From positions 1 through 29,566 of the forward strand of contig JAICHT010000005.1 in assembly GCA_025924755.1 (NCBI GenBank): a stretch of 29,566 nt of DNA, read 5' to 3'. The position numbers and the translations under genes were made by a program. This document shows positions 1 to 7,494 of this stretch, piece by piece; position 1 is the stretch's first letter; every line of letters starts with the position of its first letter. This stretch comes from Chitinophagaceae bacterium (lineage in GTDB: Bacteria; Bacteroidota; Bacteroidia; Chitinophagales; Chitinophagaceae). Below the pieces are notes generated by a model. The model was not told where the DNA came from. It made no database searches and saw nothing but the letters and a program-made list of their open reading frames with translations.

Positions 1-65
1 ATACCATGGGTGACAGAAACCTGATTTGCACCTGCGAGCCTGTTAGCGCCTATCAGGAAGCGTAG
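1..65 (+). CDS. gcvP: Glycine dehydrogenase (aminomethyl-transferring), C-terminal end, partial
   Basis: Only the last 20 codons are inside the window, in frame 3, ending at TAG (63-65). The visible tail contains GDRNLICTCEPVSAYQEA. This matches the conserved end of the glycine cleavage system P protein, which in E. coli reads GDRNLFCSCVPISEYQ. The P protein is the PLP-dependent glycine decarboxylase of the cytosolic glycine cleavage complex, passing the aminomethyl group to the lipoylated H protein. A hairpin terminator follows 26 bases after the stop, so this gene probably ends its transcription unit. The identification rests on a short but very characteristic tail. Confidence 0.85.
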   Translation, partial: TMGDRNLICTCEPVSAYQEA

Positions 66-90
66 CTAAAATTATAAATGATAAATTATT

Positions 91-124
91 AATAAAGCCT
101 CTGTTCTGAGGCTTTATTATTTTA
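91..124 (+). terminator. Rho-independent terminator after gcvP
   Basis: An 11-bp perfect stem, AATAAAGCCTC (91-101) with GAGGCTTTATT (108-118), encloses a 6-base loop and is followed by a T-rich stretch. The A-rich 5' side could also let it serve the convergent minus-strand gene at 137-415. Confidence 0.85.
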
Positions 125-136
125 CTTGATAAGACA

Positions 137-415
137 TTAGTACTTAGCAATCCACCAAACTTTTTCCTTTATTAAATCAGTAAAGGTTTTATGTAAAGCC
201 GTATCGCTACCTGCCTTAGTTTTACTTTCAGAATCAGGGATAATGAAGTTAATTACCTGGGCGGTTTCATTTTTATTTTCTACTTCGTATGCTATTGAAT
301 TTTCAAGGTTCCTTCCTGCAAAAGACTCAATCGGTTTCCCGTCCAATGGGTATTTTACTATAATATCTTTTGCCGCGATTTTATGTATTTGAGAGAGGTT
401 TTCTATTTTGTTCAT
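137..415 (-). CDS. Hypothetical protein, 92 aa
   Basis: I do not recognise this protein. It is 92 residues long and hydrophilic, with no signal peptide and no membrane segment, so it is probably cytosolic. It mixes acidic and basic residues (a Lys/Glu-rich stretch around residues 46-52, a SKTKAGSD segment near residue 64) and ends in a hydrophobic WWIAKY tail. Codon use is ordinary for the window and the frame is complete from ATG to stop, which supports a real gene. It converges on gcvP across a shared hairpin and lies 168 bases from the divergent gene at 584. No clear ribosome binding site is visible, as is usual in Bacteroidota. Confidence 0.6.
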   Translation of the reverse strand: MNKIENLSQIHKIAAKDIIVKYPLDGKPIESFAGRNLENSIAYEVENKNETAQVINFIIPDSESKTKAGSDTALHKTFTDLIKEKVWWIAKY

Positions 416-583
416 AACGTAGTGTTTATAGGAAATTACAAAAAATTACACTAAGCAATAACGCCTCCATCTACTGAAACCTTATCAACCTTTAAAATAA
501 TTTAACCAAACAGACGTTTCTCTTATTCACGTACTTTGTCATCAATAAACATTGCCGGGTACTAAGCGGCAGGTAAATATGCT

Positions 584-1270
584 ATGAAAGTAAACCTATG
601 TGTGCTGGCCCTTTTATTGTTTCAACTTTCGCTAAGGGCTCAAATGGCCTTTACTTCCAATGCGGTAAATACAGCAGATAATTTTAATACCTCACAATAT
701 ACTACCTATCCTTTGTTTGGGGCAGCGCGAAAATTATACCAGCGAAATCGTGGCGTGATTATCGGCTTGCAAAAAGGCCGGTATACCTCCATTGAATTAG
801 GCGGCGAAGCGCACTGGCGAAAAATCAGCCTCAGAAATCCGCGGATCATAGGCGCTACAGCCAATATGGAATACAATTTCAGCAATCATGTTATTGGCTA
901 CAAAGCAGGTATGTGGATGAAGCATGGACGCGTAAACCTTACCTATGGCGCCAACGTAGCTTACTTTACGGATTTTAAAGACAAAAGCAGATTCGGCTTC
1001 GGCCCGGCTGTGGGCTTTAGGCTGGCCGGTTTCCATTTAATAAATGGTTACAACTTTCTGGTTGGAAACAAAGAACTGACGCAGGTAAATACCCTATACC
1101 TTACCCTGCGCTATTACTTTCCGGTAGATAACCAGTTTGTGTGGGACAAAAAAACCCGTGATAAACAAAAAGCAAAAAGAAAGCGGAAAAGAGAAAGAGA
1201 AGAAAGAAGGCAGGAAGATAAAAAAGGTTTTTTCGATTTTTTACATTTGCATAAATCTAAAGACTTATAG
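584..1270 (+). CDS. Probable outer-membrane beta-barrel protein with a basic C-terminal tail
   Basis: A 228-residue protein with a clear Sec signal peptide (hydrophobic core about residues 5-17, likely cleavage after LRAQ near residue 20). Residues about 45-180 alternate polar and hydrophobic/aromatic residues in short strands rich in Gly and Tyr (for example VNLTYGANVAYF, FGFGPAVGFRLAG, TLYLTLRYYF). This is the pattern of a small 8-stranded outer-membrane barrel. After the last predicted strand comes a highly charged tail (about residues 187-228) dominated by Lys, Arg and Glu, ending in GFFDFLHLHKSKDL. Such a tail would lie in the periplasm and could bind peptidoglycan or a partner, which is inference. 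No named family is recognised. A TACTTTG sequence at 532-538 resembles an incomplete promoter element. Confidence 0.7.
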   Translation: MKVNLCVLALLLFQLSLRAQMAFTSNAVNTADNFNTSQYTTYPLFGAARKLYQRNRGVIIGLQKGRYTSIELGGEAHWRKISLRNPRIIGATANMEYNFSNHVIGYKAGMWMKHGRVNLTYGANVAYFTDFKDKSRFGFGPAVGFRLAGFHLINGYNFLVGNKELTQVNTLYLTLRYYFPVDNQFVWDKKTRDKQKAKRKRKREREERRQEDKKGFFDFLHLHKSKDL

Positions 1271-1435
1271 TTGGTTAAAGAATTTTATATTGGTGATATA
1301 GCAGAAATTATGCATTGAACTGGAACAGTTTTCAGCAATCTCAAGGTTGCTATAATTCTGCAAGTCTACGATACGGATAAGCGTATTTCCACACATTAAA
1401 AAGCTGTTGACAAACTTTAATTAGCTTGCTTTAAT

Positions 1436-1443
1436 TATTTTTG
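1436..1443 (+). promoter_or_regulatory. Possible Bacteroidota -7 promoter element (TATTTTTG)
   Basis: TATTTTTG fits the TAnnTTTG -7 consensus. It sits only 4 bases before the ATG at 1448, so it would give a leaderless or nearly leaderless transcript. TTGACA (1407-1412) is the only -33-like sequence and is spaced too far (26 bases). It may simply be AT-rich DNA. Confidence 0.3.
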
Positions 1444-1447
1444 TATT

Positions 1448-2677
1448 ATGCTACAAATATCCCAGCGGGGGCAGGAAATGCCGCCATCACCCATTAGAAA
1501 GTTAGTGCCCTATGCCGAAGCCGCCAAGAAAAAAGGTCTTGAAGTTTTCCATTTGAATATTGGCCAGCCCGATATAGAAACACCACCGGCAATATTAAAT
1601 GCGGTGAAAGAGGCAGATATACGGGTGCTGGAATACAGCCATAGTGCCGGCAACGAATCGTATCGCCGAAAGCTGGTTGAATATTACAAACAGGTAGGCA
1701 TCACCGTTAGTTACGATCAGATCATCATAACAACAGGTGGTTCCGAAGCCATATTATTTGGATTTTTAACCTGCTTAAATCCGGGCGACGAAATTATTAT
1801 TCCCGAGCCTTTTTATGCAAACTATAATGGGTTTGCGGTAGCGGCCGGGGTAAAAGTGGTGCCGGTTACCTCTCATATCGAAAATGGATTTGCATTGCCG
1901 CCTCTTTCTGATGTGGAGCAGGCCATTACTTCAAAAACAAAAGCAATCATTATTTGCAATCCCAACAATCCTACAGGTTATTTGTACAGCCGGCAGGAAA
2001 TGGAAGCCTTAAAATCTATTTGCCTACAACATGGCCTGTACTTATTTTCGGATGAGGCTTACCGTGAGTTTTGCTACGATGGCGAATACATCAGCGCTAT
2101 GCATTTACAAGGCATGGATGAGCATGTAATACTAATGGACACCATCAGCAAACGCTATAGTGCCTGCGGAGCACGGATAGGCGCTTTTGTAACTAAAAAT
2201 AAAGAAGTGTACGCTGCCGCCATGAAGTTTGCACAAGCCCGCTTAAGCCCGCCGGGCCTGGCGCAGATTATGGGAGAAGCGGCAGTAGATTTACCCACCT
2301 CCTATTTCAACAAAACCAAAGCTGAATATCTAAGAAGAAGAGACCTATTAGTATCAAGGTTAAATGCGATGCCGGGAGTATTTTGTCCTATTCCGGGAGG
2401 CGCTTTTTATGCTATGGCGCAATTACCCATTGACGATTCAGATATTTTTTGCCAATGGCTGCTTGAATCGTTTTCTTATAACAACAAAACAATTATGCTG
2501 GCGCCGGCAACTGGTTTCTATATATCGCCCGGCTTAGGTAAAAACGAAGTACGATTGGCCTACGTACTGAATCTCAAAGATATCAGCGAAGCCATGGATT
2601 GCCTGGAAGCTGCCTTGCTCCAATATCCCGGGCGTACGGTTCGTGCCAATACCGATACTATCCAAACTTTAGCATAG
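1448..2677 (+). CDS. Pyridoxal-phosphate-dependent aminotransferase, class I/II
   Basis: A fold-type I aminotransferase of 409 residues, the usual length for the AspB-like (AAT-I) superfamily. Visible landmarks: the N-terminal substrate segment NIGQPDIETP (residues 37-46), TTGGSEA (95-101) for cofactor phosphate contact, NPNNPTG (171-177), SDEAYREF (201-208) with Asp202 facing the pyridine nitrogen and Tyr205, Lys235 in ISKRYSACGARIG as the Schiff-base lysine, and Arg369 in NEVRLAY as the likely alpha-carboxylate-binding arginine. It transfers amino groups between an amino acid and a 2-oxo acid in the cytosol. The substrate cannot be told from sequence; aspartate or a broad-range neutral or aromatic amino acid is possible. 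It stands alone, with no pathway neighbours to narrow the choice. Confidence 0.93.
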   Translation: MLQISQRGQEMPPSPIRKLVPYAEAAKKKGLEVFHLNIGQPDIETPPAILNAVKEADIRVLEYSHSAGNESYRRKLVEYYKQVGITVSYDQIIITTGGSEAILFGFLTCLNPGDEIIIPEPFYANYNGFAVAAGVKVVPVTSHIENGFALPPLSDVEQAITSKTKAIIICNPNNPTGYLYSRQEMEALKSICLQHGLYLFSDEAYREFCYDGEYISAMHLQGMDEHVILMDTISKRYSACGARIGAFVTKNKEVYAAAMKFAQARLSPPGLAQIMGEAAVDLPTSYFNKTKAEYLRRRDLLVSRLNAMPGVFCPIPGGAFYAMAQLPIDDSDIFCQWLLESFSYNNKTIMLAPATGFYISPGLGKNEVRLAYVLNLKDISEAMDCLEAALLQYPGRTVRANTDTIQTLA

Positions 2678-2861
2678 GTGACACTGGGTAAATTCGTACT
2701 CATTTAAGAAGTTTTGCGTCATGTAAAAATTTGCATACGCCAACCAATAGCATTTTGCTAGCCATTGATAATCAATTTTTTAATAGAGGATAATTGCTAC
2801 AACAACCGCAGCAAAAATGCTGAGCAAGGTTTTAGTGATACTTATGGAAAATTAATAAATT

Positions 2862-3656
2862 ATGGCACAACAAGATCAATATGGAAGTTGGCATGCCGAC
2901 AACGAAATACAACCTAACGAACAAGGTACCAATGTAATTAATGTAAGCCAAAATGAGAGAATAATGAGTGCAGCTTTGGGCGCTTTTCTTCTTTCTTCCG
3001 GCTTCAATAATATTTTCAGGCATCCTATAAAAGCGATTGTAAGATCTGCTTTAGGTGGTTTCCTATTATATCGCGGCGCTACCGGTAATTGTGTGGTATA
3101 CAGTAGTATGGGCAAAACAAAAGGCGTTGTTCATTCAGATGCGATCAATATCAGAACCAGTTTAATTGTAAATAAGCCTAAAGATGAAGTATACGCTTTC
3201 TGGCGTAAGCTTGAAAATCTTCCCTTATTTATGAAGCATATTTCAAACGTTACTGAAATTGATTCAAAACATTCGCATTGGGAAGCTACTATACCAGGTA
3301 ATATCGGCAAAATAAAATGGAATGCTGAAATTGTAAAAGAAGAGCAGGGATCTATGATTGGGTGGCAATCCATTCCTAATGCTACCATCAATAATGCCGG
3401 CAAGGTAACGTTTCATGACGCATTGGGCGGAAAGGGAACGGAGTTGGAAGTAGTTATCAGCTATCACCCACCGGCCGGAGAGCTAGGTGTAGGTGTGGCC
3501 AAGATATTCAACCCCATGTTTGAAAAGATCGTGAAGGAAGATATCATGAATTTTAAAGATTATATTGAAAACAGGTATAATAGTAAAGGCACTACCTCAC
3601 CAACCCCAGAGGCAAACACCTTACGAAATAATGCAGATAACCAATTTTCCGCTTAG
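2862..3656 (+). CDS. DUF2892 (YgaP-like membrane) domain fused to SRPBCC/cyclase-like domain
   Basis: A 264-residue protein in two parts. Residues about 27-85 (NVSQNERIMSAALGAFLLSS and a second hydrophobic segment ALGGFLLYRGATG) match the DUF2892 pattern: two short membrane hairpins in an 'ERxxxxxxGxxLL' context. Residues about 95-243 (INIRTSLIVNKPKDEVYAFW ... LPLFMKHISNV ... LEVVISYHPPAGELG) match the SRPBCC/polyketide-cyclase-type helix-grip fold, which binds hydrophobic ligands. The C-terminal 20 residues are polar and probably disordered. No signal peptide is seen, so the soluble domain is likely on the cytoplasmic face of the inner membrane. The ligand is unknown. A strong terminator follows 28 bases after the stop, so the gene is probably monocistronic. 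Confidence 0.85.
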   Translation: MAQQDQYGSWHADNEIQPNEQGTNVINVSQNERIMSAALGAFLLSSGFNNIFRHPIKAIVRSALGGFLLYRGATGNCVVYSSMGKTKGVVHSDAINIRTSLIVNKPKDEVYAFWRKLENLPLFMKHISNVTEIDSKHSHWEATIPGNIGKIKWNAEIVKEEQGSMIGWQSIPNATINNAGKVTFHDALGGKGTELEVVISYHPPAGELGVGVAKIFNPMFEKIVKEDIMNFKDYIENRYNSKGTTSPTPEANTLRNNADNQFSA

Positions 3657-3684
3657 TTGGTTTGAAATCAGCTTTTAAAGCACC

Positions 3685-3723
3685 ACAGGTAATGGTAATT
3701 TAATTACTGTTACCTGTTTTTTT
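3685..3723 (+). terminator. Rho-independent terminator after the DUF2892-SRPBCC gene
   Basis: ACAGGTAA (3685-3692) pairs with TTACCTGT (3710-3717). An inner GTAAT/ATTAC extension is separated by a small mismatch, and a run of seven T residues (3717-3723) follows. Confidence 0.9.
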
Positions 3724-3768
3724 ATGCCACAGATTTAAAAAATATTTTAGGATGAGGTGCTGATATGC

Positions 3769-3776
3769 TATTTTTG
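3769..3776 (+). promoter_or_regulatory. -7 promoter element of the tRNA gene (TATTTTTG)
   Basis: TATTTTTG followed by CA matches the Bacteroidota TAnnTTTG consensus and lies 20 bases before the mature tRNA 5' end, the expected place for transcription to begin a few bases upstream of the tRNA. A TTTTAG stretch about 20 bases further upstream could be the -33 part. Confidence 0.65.
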
Positions 3777-3796
3777 CAACCCGTTAAAAATGCGTT

Positions 3797-3870
3797 GGCG
3801 AGGTAGCTCAGCTGGTTAGAGCATCGGATTCATAACCCGAAGGTCGGCAGTTCAAGTCTGCTCCTCGCTA
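3797..3870 (+). tRNA. tRNA with CAT anticodon, probably elongator tRNA-Met
   Basis: A 74-base cloverleaf. The acceptor strand GGCGAGG (3797-3803) pairs with CCTCGCT (3863-3869) with one G-U at the end, and A3870 is the discriminator. The D arm is AGCTCAGCTGGTTAGAGC, the anticodon loop TTCATAA has CAT at 3831-3833, and the T arm contains GTTCAAGTC. The CCA end is not fully encoded (only CA follows). The anticodon stem has an A-C pair next to the loop. CAT also occurs in initiator tRNA and in lysidine-modified tRNA-Ile. The missing GGG/CCC anticodon stem argues against initiator, and elongator Met is the best call. Confidence 0.93.
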
Positions 3871-3871
3871 C

Positions 3872-3914
3872 AAAGCTGAAAGTCTTTATCAATAAGCTTT
3901 CAGCTTTTTCTTTT
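3872..3914 (+). terminator. Rho-independent terminator of the tRNA unit
   Basis: An 11-bp perfect stem, AAAGCTGAAAG (3872-3882) with CTTTCAGCTTT (3897-3907), encloses a 14-base loop and is followed by T-rich sequence. It begins 2 bases after the tRNA, so the tRNA is a single-gene unit. Confidence 0.85.
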
Positions 3915-4191
3915 CAGCTTATAAAATTTTATACTACTAATCGGCTATCTTTTGTATGAAGCCGAAAGAACTTTCGAATAACTTAAATTGTAAAAGCACT
4001 CCATTTAATATGCTGAAATTAAACTTGCTAAAAGATTAATGTTACCCTCCCCAATAACCAACACTTCTGTTCATTTACTCTTATACCTAAAGCATCACGT
4101 TTAACATAACTAAATTACTGGCCATGCAATTCTATTGCAGACAGACGTATATAGTTAGTATTTTTATATACTTCACATTAAACGATTGATT
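3915..4191. other. Intergenic region before rpiA
   Basis: I see no gene here. A 14-base inverted repeat CGAAAG-AA-CTTTCG lies at 3963-3976, and AT-rich sequence (4141-4180) precedes the rpiA start, where the promoter should lie. No exact TAnnTTTG element was found. Confidence 0.4.
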
Positions 4192-4875
4192 ATGAATGCC
4201 AAGAAGATAGCGGCCGTTAAAGCGGTAGAATTTGTTGAAAACGGGATGATTGTGGGATTAGGCACCGGATCCACGGCGAACTATGCTATTGAAGAACTGG
4301 CACAAAGAGTAAAAGATGGGTTAGCGATAAAAGCAGTAGCCAGTTCTATCAATTCCGAAGCGCTGGCACGTGGGCTAGGTATAGAAATCATCGCTTTTTC
4401 AGAAATTGATTTTATTGATATTGATATAGACGGTGCTGATGAAGTAGATAATAATTTGAATCTTATTAAAGGTGGTGGCGGCTCTTTGCTTCGCGAAAAA
4501 ATTCTTGCATACCATAGTAAAAAATTTATAGTAATTGTTGACGAGACCAAGATGGTAACAACCCTTGGTAGTAGTTTTCCACTGCCGGTAGAAATTATAC
4601 CTTTTGCAGCCCCACTTACTATTAAAAAACTTGAATCCCTCCATTGCAAACCACAATTAAGAAAGAAAAACGATCAGAACTATATCACTGATAATGGCAA
4701 TTTTATAGTGGATTGTGCATTTGAACAAATTGCGGACCCGCTTCAACTTGCTACTGCAATAAATTTAATTCCAGGCGTAGTGGAAAATGGATTATTTATG
4801 CATAACATGGTGAGTACCGTTATTATTGGCTACAATGATGGAAATATACAAACCCGTTCCAATACTATTGAATGA
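4192..4875 (+). CDS. rpiA: Ribose-5-phosphate isomerase A
   Basis: Interconverts ribose 5-phosphate and ribulose 5-phosphate in the non-oxidative pentose phosphate pathway (cytosol). The signature segments are all present: GLGTGSTANYA (residues 22-32), the catalytic DGADEVD (80-86), KGGGGSLLREKI (93-104) and VDETK (116-120). Asp80, Asp83, Lys93 and Glu102 line up with the E. coli active-site residues Asp81, Asp84, Lys94 and Glu103. The length of 227 residues is normal for the family (about 220-230). I start at ATG 4192; the frame is open to a TTG at 4186, but ATG gives the standard MNAKKIAA start. It stands alone and no terminator was found before the convergent desaturase gene. Confidence 0.96.
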   Translation: MNAKKIAAVKAVEFVENGMIVGLGTGSTANYAIEELAQRVKDGLAIKAVASSINSEALARGLGIEIIAFSEIDFIDIDIDGADEVDNNLNLIKGGGGSLLREKILAYHSKKFIVIVDETKMVTTLGSSFPLPVEIIPFAAPLTIKKLESLHCKPQLRKKNDQNYITDNGNFIVDCAFEQIADPLQLATAINLIPGVVENGLFMHNMVSTVIIGYNDGNIQTRSNTIE

Positions 4876-4945
4876 TTTTCACTTCGACCAGCTGTCAATG
4901 TATCTCTGGTATCGCATTCCTGTAATAAAAGCAATACCTGTTATT

Positions 4946-5992
4946 TTAAGACGCTTCAACACTTGCAGCAGTAGCAGCATGCTTTGCTGCATACTTTTTT
5001 AGAAAATCTTTTTTGGAATCGTGGTAAGATGAAACCGCACCCAATTTGTATAAACAAAAAATATAAACCCAGGCGAGGTCTAACTGATATGGAAGAAAAC
5101 CGGCGCGGGCACTTCCTGGAAAAAGGTGGTGGTTATTATGCCATTCACCCGAAAACCAGCCAGGTCTTGTCTGGTTTATAGAAAGATTACTACGGTCAAA
5201 ATCAATTCCGTCAATATGTTTTTTGTCTCCTTTTCCATGACCAGTATAGTTAAACGCCCGTACCAATATCAACCAAAACATGGCTGCGCTGAACATAGCA
5301 CAAACAAGCCCAAAGCCGCCCATAAAGTAAAAAGCAGTAAACCAAAAAGACCAATTTAATATCAAAAGGCCAATCGTATAAAAAGGGGTAGCAATAGAGC
5401 CCCATCTTTTATATTGCTCGTAAGTGTTAATTTGAACTCCGGTATGTTTTAAGAAATGAGATGCTTTTTTATAATCAGCCTCGCTTAGCTCTTTCGAAAT
5501 GGCCTGGTGATTTACATCAGCCAACATACAATACATAAGACCGGCTTGTGCATTATATGGGTCGCCCGGCTTATCGGATTTTACATGATGCACATGATGC
5601 GATACAATATATATTTCTTCCGGCACTGTTTTAATTACCAGGTTCTGAGTTATGATGCGCCATATAGGGTGACTAAAAGAGTAGGCTTTATGCGTACCGA
5701 AACGATGATACCATATGGTGCCATGCGTACTCATAATTACCATGCTGTATAAAATAAAACACCCGAGTAGTTTTAAAGAAAAGTATTTGATAATAAATAA
5801 AAAAAAGAACGGCAACATACAAACTGCCACCAGCCAACTAATGAGCGATATCCAGTTTTTTTTTGACTTAAAAATATTGATGCGGGTAAATGCTTCAGCG
5901 TAAAGTTGTTTCACAGTAGGAACGACCAATTCTCCTTTTTCATCTTGCCAACCATAGGATGGGACTTGAAGTACATCATCAATAAATGCCAT
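4946..5992 (-). CDS. Membrane acyl-CoA (stearoyl-CoA delta-9-type) fatty acid desaturase
   Basis: A 348-residue integral membrane di-iron desaturase. The three histidine boxes are complete: HRFGTH (residues 96-101), HHVHH (132-136) and HNNHH (285-289, in GEWHNNHHLFPGSAR). Hydrophobic segments flank them at about 48-70, 74-90, 203-225 and 228-246. The pattern, with the first box being HRxxxH and the third EWHNNHH, is that of acyl-CoA delta-9 desaturases (PF00487, OLE1/SCD type), which insert a double bond into saturated acyl chains using O2 and an electron donor at the cytoplasmic membrane. The C-terminus is Lys/Ala-rich. A TATATTTG promoter element lies at 6095-6102, giving a leader of roughly 95 bases. 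The exact chain length and double-bond position cannot be read from sequence. Confidence 0.93.
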   Translation of the reverse strand: MAFIDDVLQVPSYGWQDEKGELVVPTVKQLYAEAFTRINIFKSKKNWISLISWLVAVCMLPFFFLFIIKYFSLKLLGCFILYSMVIMSTHGTIWYHRFGTHKAYSFSHPIWRIITQNLVIKTVPEEIYIVSHHVHHVKSDKPGDPYNAQAGLMYCMLADVNHQAISKELSEADYKKASHFLKHTGVQINTYEQYKRWGSIATPFYTIGLLILNWSFWFTAFYFMGGFGLVCAMFSAAMFWLILVRAFNYTGHGKGDKKHIDGIDFDRSNLSINQTRPGWFSGEWHNNHHLFPGSARAGFLPYQLDLAWVYIFCLYKLGAVSSYHDSKKDFLKKYAAKHAATAASVEAS

Positions 5993-6094
5993 AGAATATT
6001 TGAATTATTTTCTGTTTAGGGATATAAATAAATTTATAACCACTAATTCAAAGCTAACTTATTTAATTTAAGGCATGTAAAAATTAAAGTTGCA

Positions 6095-6102
6095 CAAATA
6101 TA
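6095..6102 (-). promoter_or_regulatory. -7 promoter element of the desaturase gene (TATATTTG)
   Basis: On the minus strand TATATTTG followed by TGCAAC fits TAnnTTTG exactly. It lies 103 bases upstream of the desaturase ATG and next to the 3' end of the beta-helix gene, which suggests that the desaturase has its own promoter. A well-spaced -33 TTG was not seen. Confidence 0.5.
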
Positions 6103-6121
6103 AAATACATACGCTCTGCTG

Positions 6122-7252
6122 TCATTTCAATAAAACATTTGCTGCCTGCAACACCTGCGATCCTTTAACATTATTCCGGATCAGGCTCACCGGCGTTTTG
6201 ATGATGAATTGGTTATTGGTAAGTTGTATGATGTTGCTTCTATCAGGGATAGGTGTGCCGATGCCTACTAAAAATTCCGTCTTCTCCCTTACCATCGAAT
6301 CTTCTATAATGGTACAACTATCTACCTTTAAATTAGATACTTGTATATTACTGTTCACCCATATCAACCGCACATTTTGTTGCAAAATATTATTGCTAAC
6401 TACAATGTCGTCTGCCTTATTGGTTTGCCTGCTTTTTTGTGGACCTCCTAATTCCATAAAGCCCTCGTTGTTATAGCAAACACAATTGGATATAAGATTA
6501 TCAGAGCAATCTGAGCCAAAAATTTCGATAGCCCCTCCATCCCAAAAACCTGTAGTGGAATTACCGAAATCATAACAAGGTGCATAGCAATCCTTAATAA
6601 CGCAATTTGTTACCGTATTACGCCTTCCGCTAATAACCACTCCGTTTGCACCATAGTCGTCATCAGGGTTTACACTTTGAGGTGTGCTAAGTATCATCCT
6701 TGTGTTTTCAATAACGCAATTGGCCACCACACAATCATCCCCTACTATATCCACACCAGTACCCATTCTTCTTATGATGCAATTTGTTACTTTGTTGTGA
6801 TTATTTTTAATAGCTATAGCATAGGCTACATTACACATAGGTGCATGATCTGTTTCACTCATAGTCGAATCTTCAAACGTCAATCCATCAATTGATATGT
6901 ACTGGCCGGAAATAGTAATAATGTTACGGTCATCCTTTTTAATATGGTCGTTTAAATCATATTCAAAGACGGGGTTTTTACCAATACCATATGCAGTGAG
7001 GGTAATAAATTCTGATGCCGTTCCGCTTGCTCCTATCACTAACCTCCCCGTAGGGTTTGTACCACGGTTGAACAATATTTTATCGCCCGGCTTTAAATAA
7101 CTGATAATGTCTTGTACCTGGGATAAGTTTTTGAATGGATTGGAAATAGAGCCGGTGCATTTATCTCCGGTATAAGAAACATCCACATAATACTCTTTTG
7201 CATGGGCCGCAATGGAAATTAATATAGCAATAATACCCAGTAACTGTTTCAT
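6122..7252 (-). CDS. Exported right-handed parallel beta-helix protein
   Basis: A 376-residue protein with a Sec signal peptide (hydrophobic residues 4-17, likely cleaved after AHA near residue 18). It begins KEYYVDVSYTGDKCTGSISN, the common opening of secreted pectate-lyase-like beta-helix proteins ('YYVDPxxGDDxxxGTxxxPFxTL'), followed by FKNLSQVQDIISYLKPGDKI. Repeated rungs follow, such as NKVTNCIIRRMG, CVVANCVIENT, NTVTNCVIKDC and NLISNCVCYNN, the parallel beta-helix (PbH1) signature. An aspartate-rich segment NPDDDYGANG lies between rungs. No catalytic triad could be assigned, so lyase, hydrolase or binding roles all remain possible. There is no lipobox and no visible T9SS C-terminal domain. 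It is unrelated in detail to the neighbouring beta-helix lipoprotein. Confidence 0.82.
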   Translation of the reverse strand: MKQLLGIIAILISIAAHAKEYYVDVSYTGDKCTGSISNPFKNLSQVQDIISYLKPGDKILFNRGTNPTGRLVIGASGTASEFITLTAYGIGKNPVFEYDLNDHIKKDDRNIITISGQYISIDGLTFEDSTMSETDHAPMCNVAYAIAIKNNHNKVTNCIIRRMGTGVDIVGDDCVVANCVIENTRMILSTPQSVNPDDDYGANGVVISGRRNTVTNCVIKDCYAPCYDFGNSTTGFWDGGAIEIFGSDCSDNLISNCVCYNNEGFMELGGPQKSRQTNKADDIVVSNNILQQNVRLIWVNSNIQVSNLKVDSCTIIEDSMVREKTEFLVGIGTPIPDRSNIIQLTNNQFIIKTPVSLIRNNVKGSQVLQAANVLLK

Positions 7253-7435
7253 TGTAAAAATCGATATTGCTTATGAAAATAATTCTTTATGACGGGTATA
7301 AACATACTTAGTAAAAAGCATACTTGATAATAGTACGTAGTTAACGAAATGTAATTAACAGCACTCTCTTTTATAGAACGGAAAATCATTATGAAAAGTG
7401 CCGGCACTGAAAGATGAATTGAAGCCATCTTTTAA

Positions 7436-7468
7436 CGAGTATGCCCCGACTTTATCGGGGCATACTCG
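7436..7468 (-). terminator. Perfect 14-bp hairpin after the 7495-8892 gene
   Basis: CGAGTATGCCCCGA (7436-7449) and TCGGGGCATACTCG (7455-7468) form a perfect GC-rich stem with a 5-base loop, 26 bases beyond the lipoprotein stop codon. Position and stability suit a terminator, but neither strand has a good U-tract, so mRNA 3'-end stabilisation is an alternative. Confidence 0.6.
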
Positions 7469-7494
7469 TGTTATTATATTATCAAATCAAATTC

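Noticed and set aside
1407..1412. TTGACA as a sigma70-type -35 box before the aminotransferase
   Set aside because: Bacteroidota use a different primary sigma consensus, and no TATAAT at 17 bases follows.
4186..4191. TTG start for rpiA two codons upstream
   Set aside because: ATG at 4192 gives the standard RpiA N-terminus; the TTG adds nothing supported by the family.
4908..4938. Inverted repeat GGTATCGC / GCAATACC between rpiA and the desaturase
   Set aside because: One imperfect pair, a long loop and no U-tract on either strand; too weak to call a terminator.
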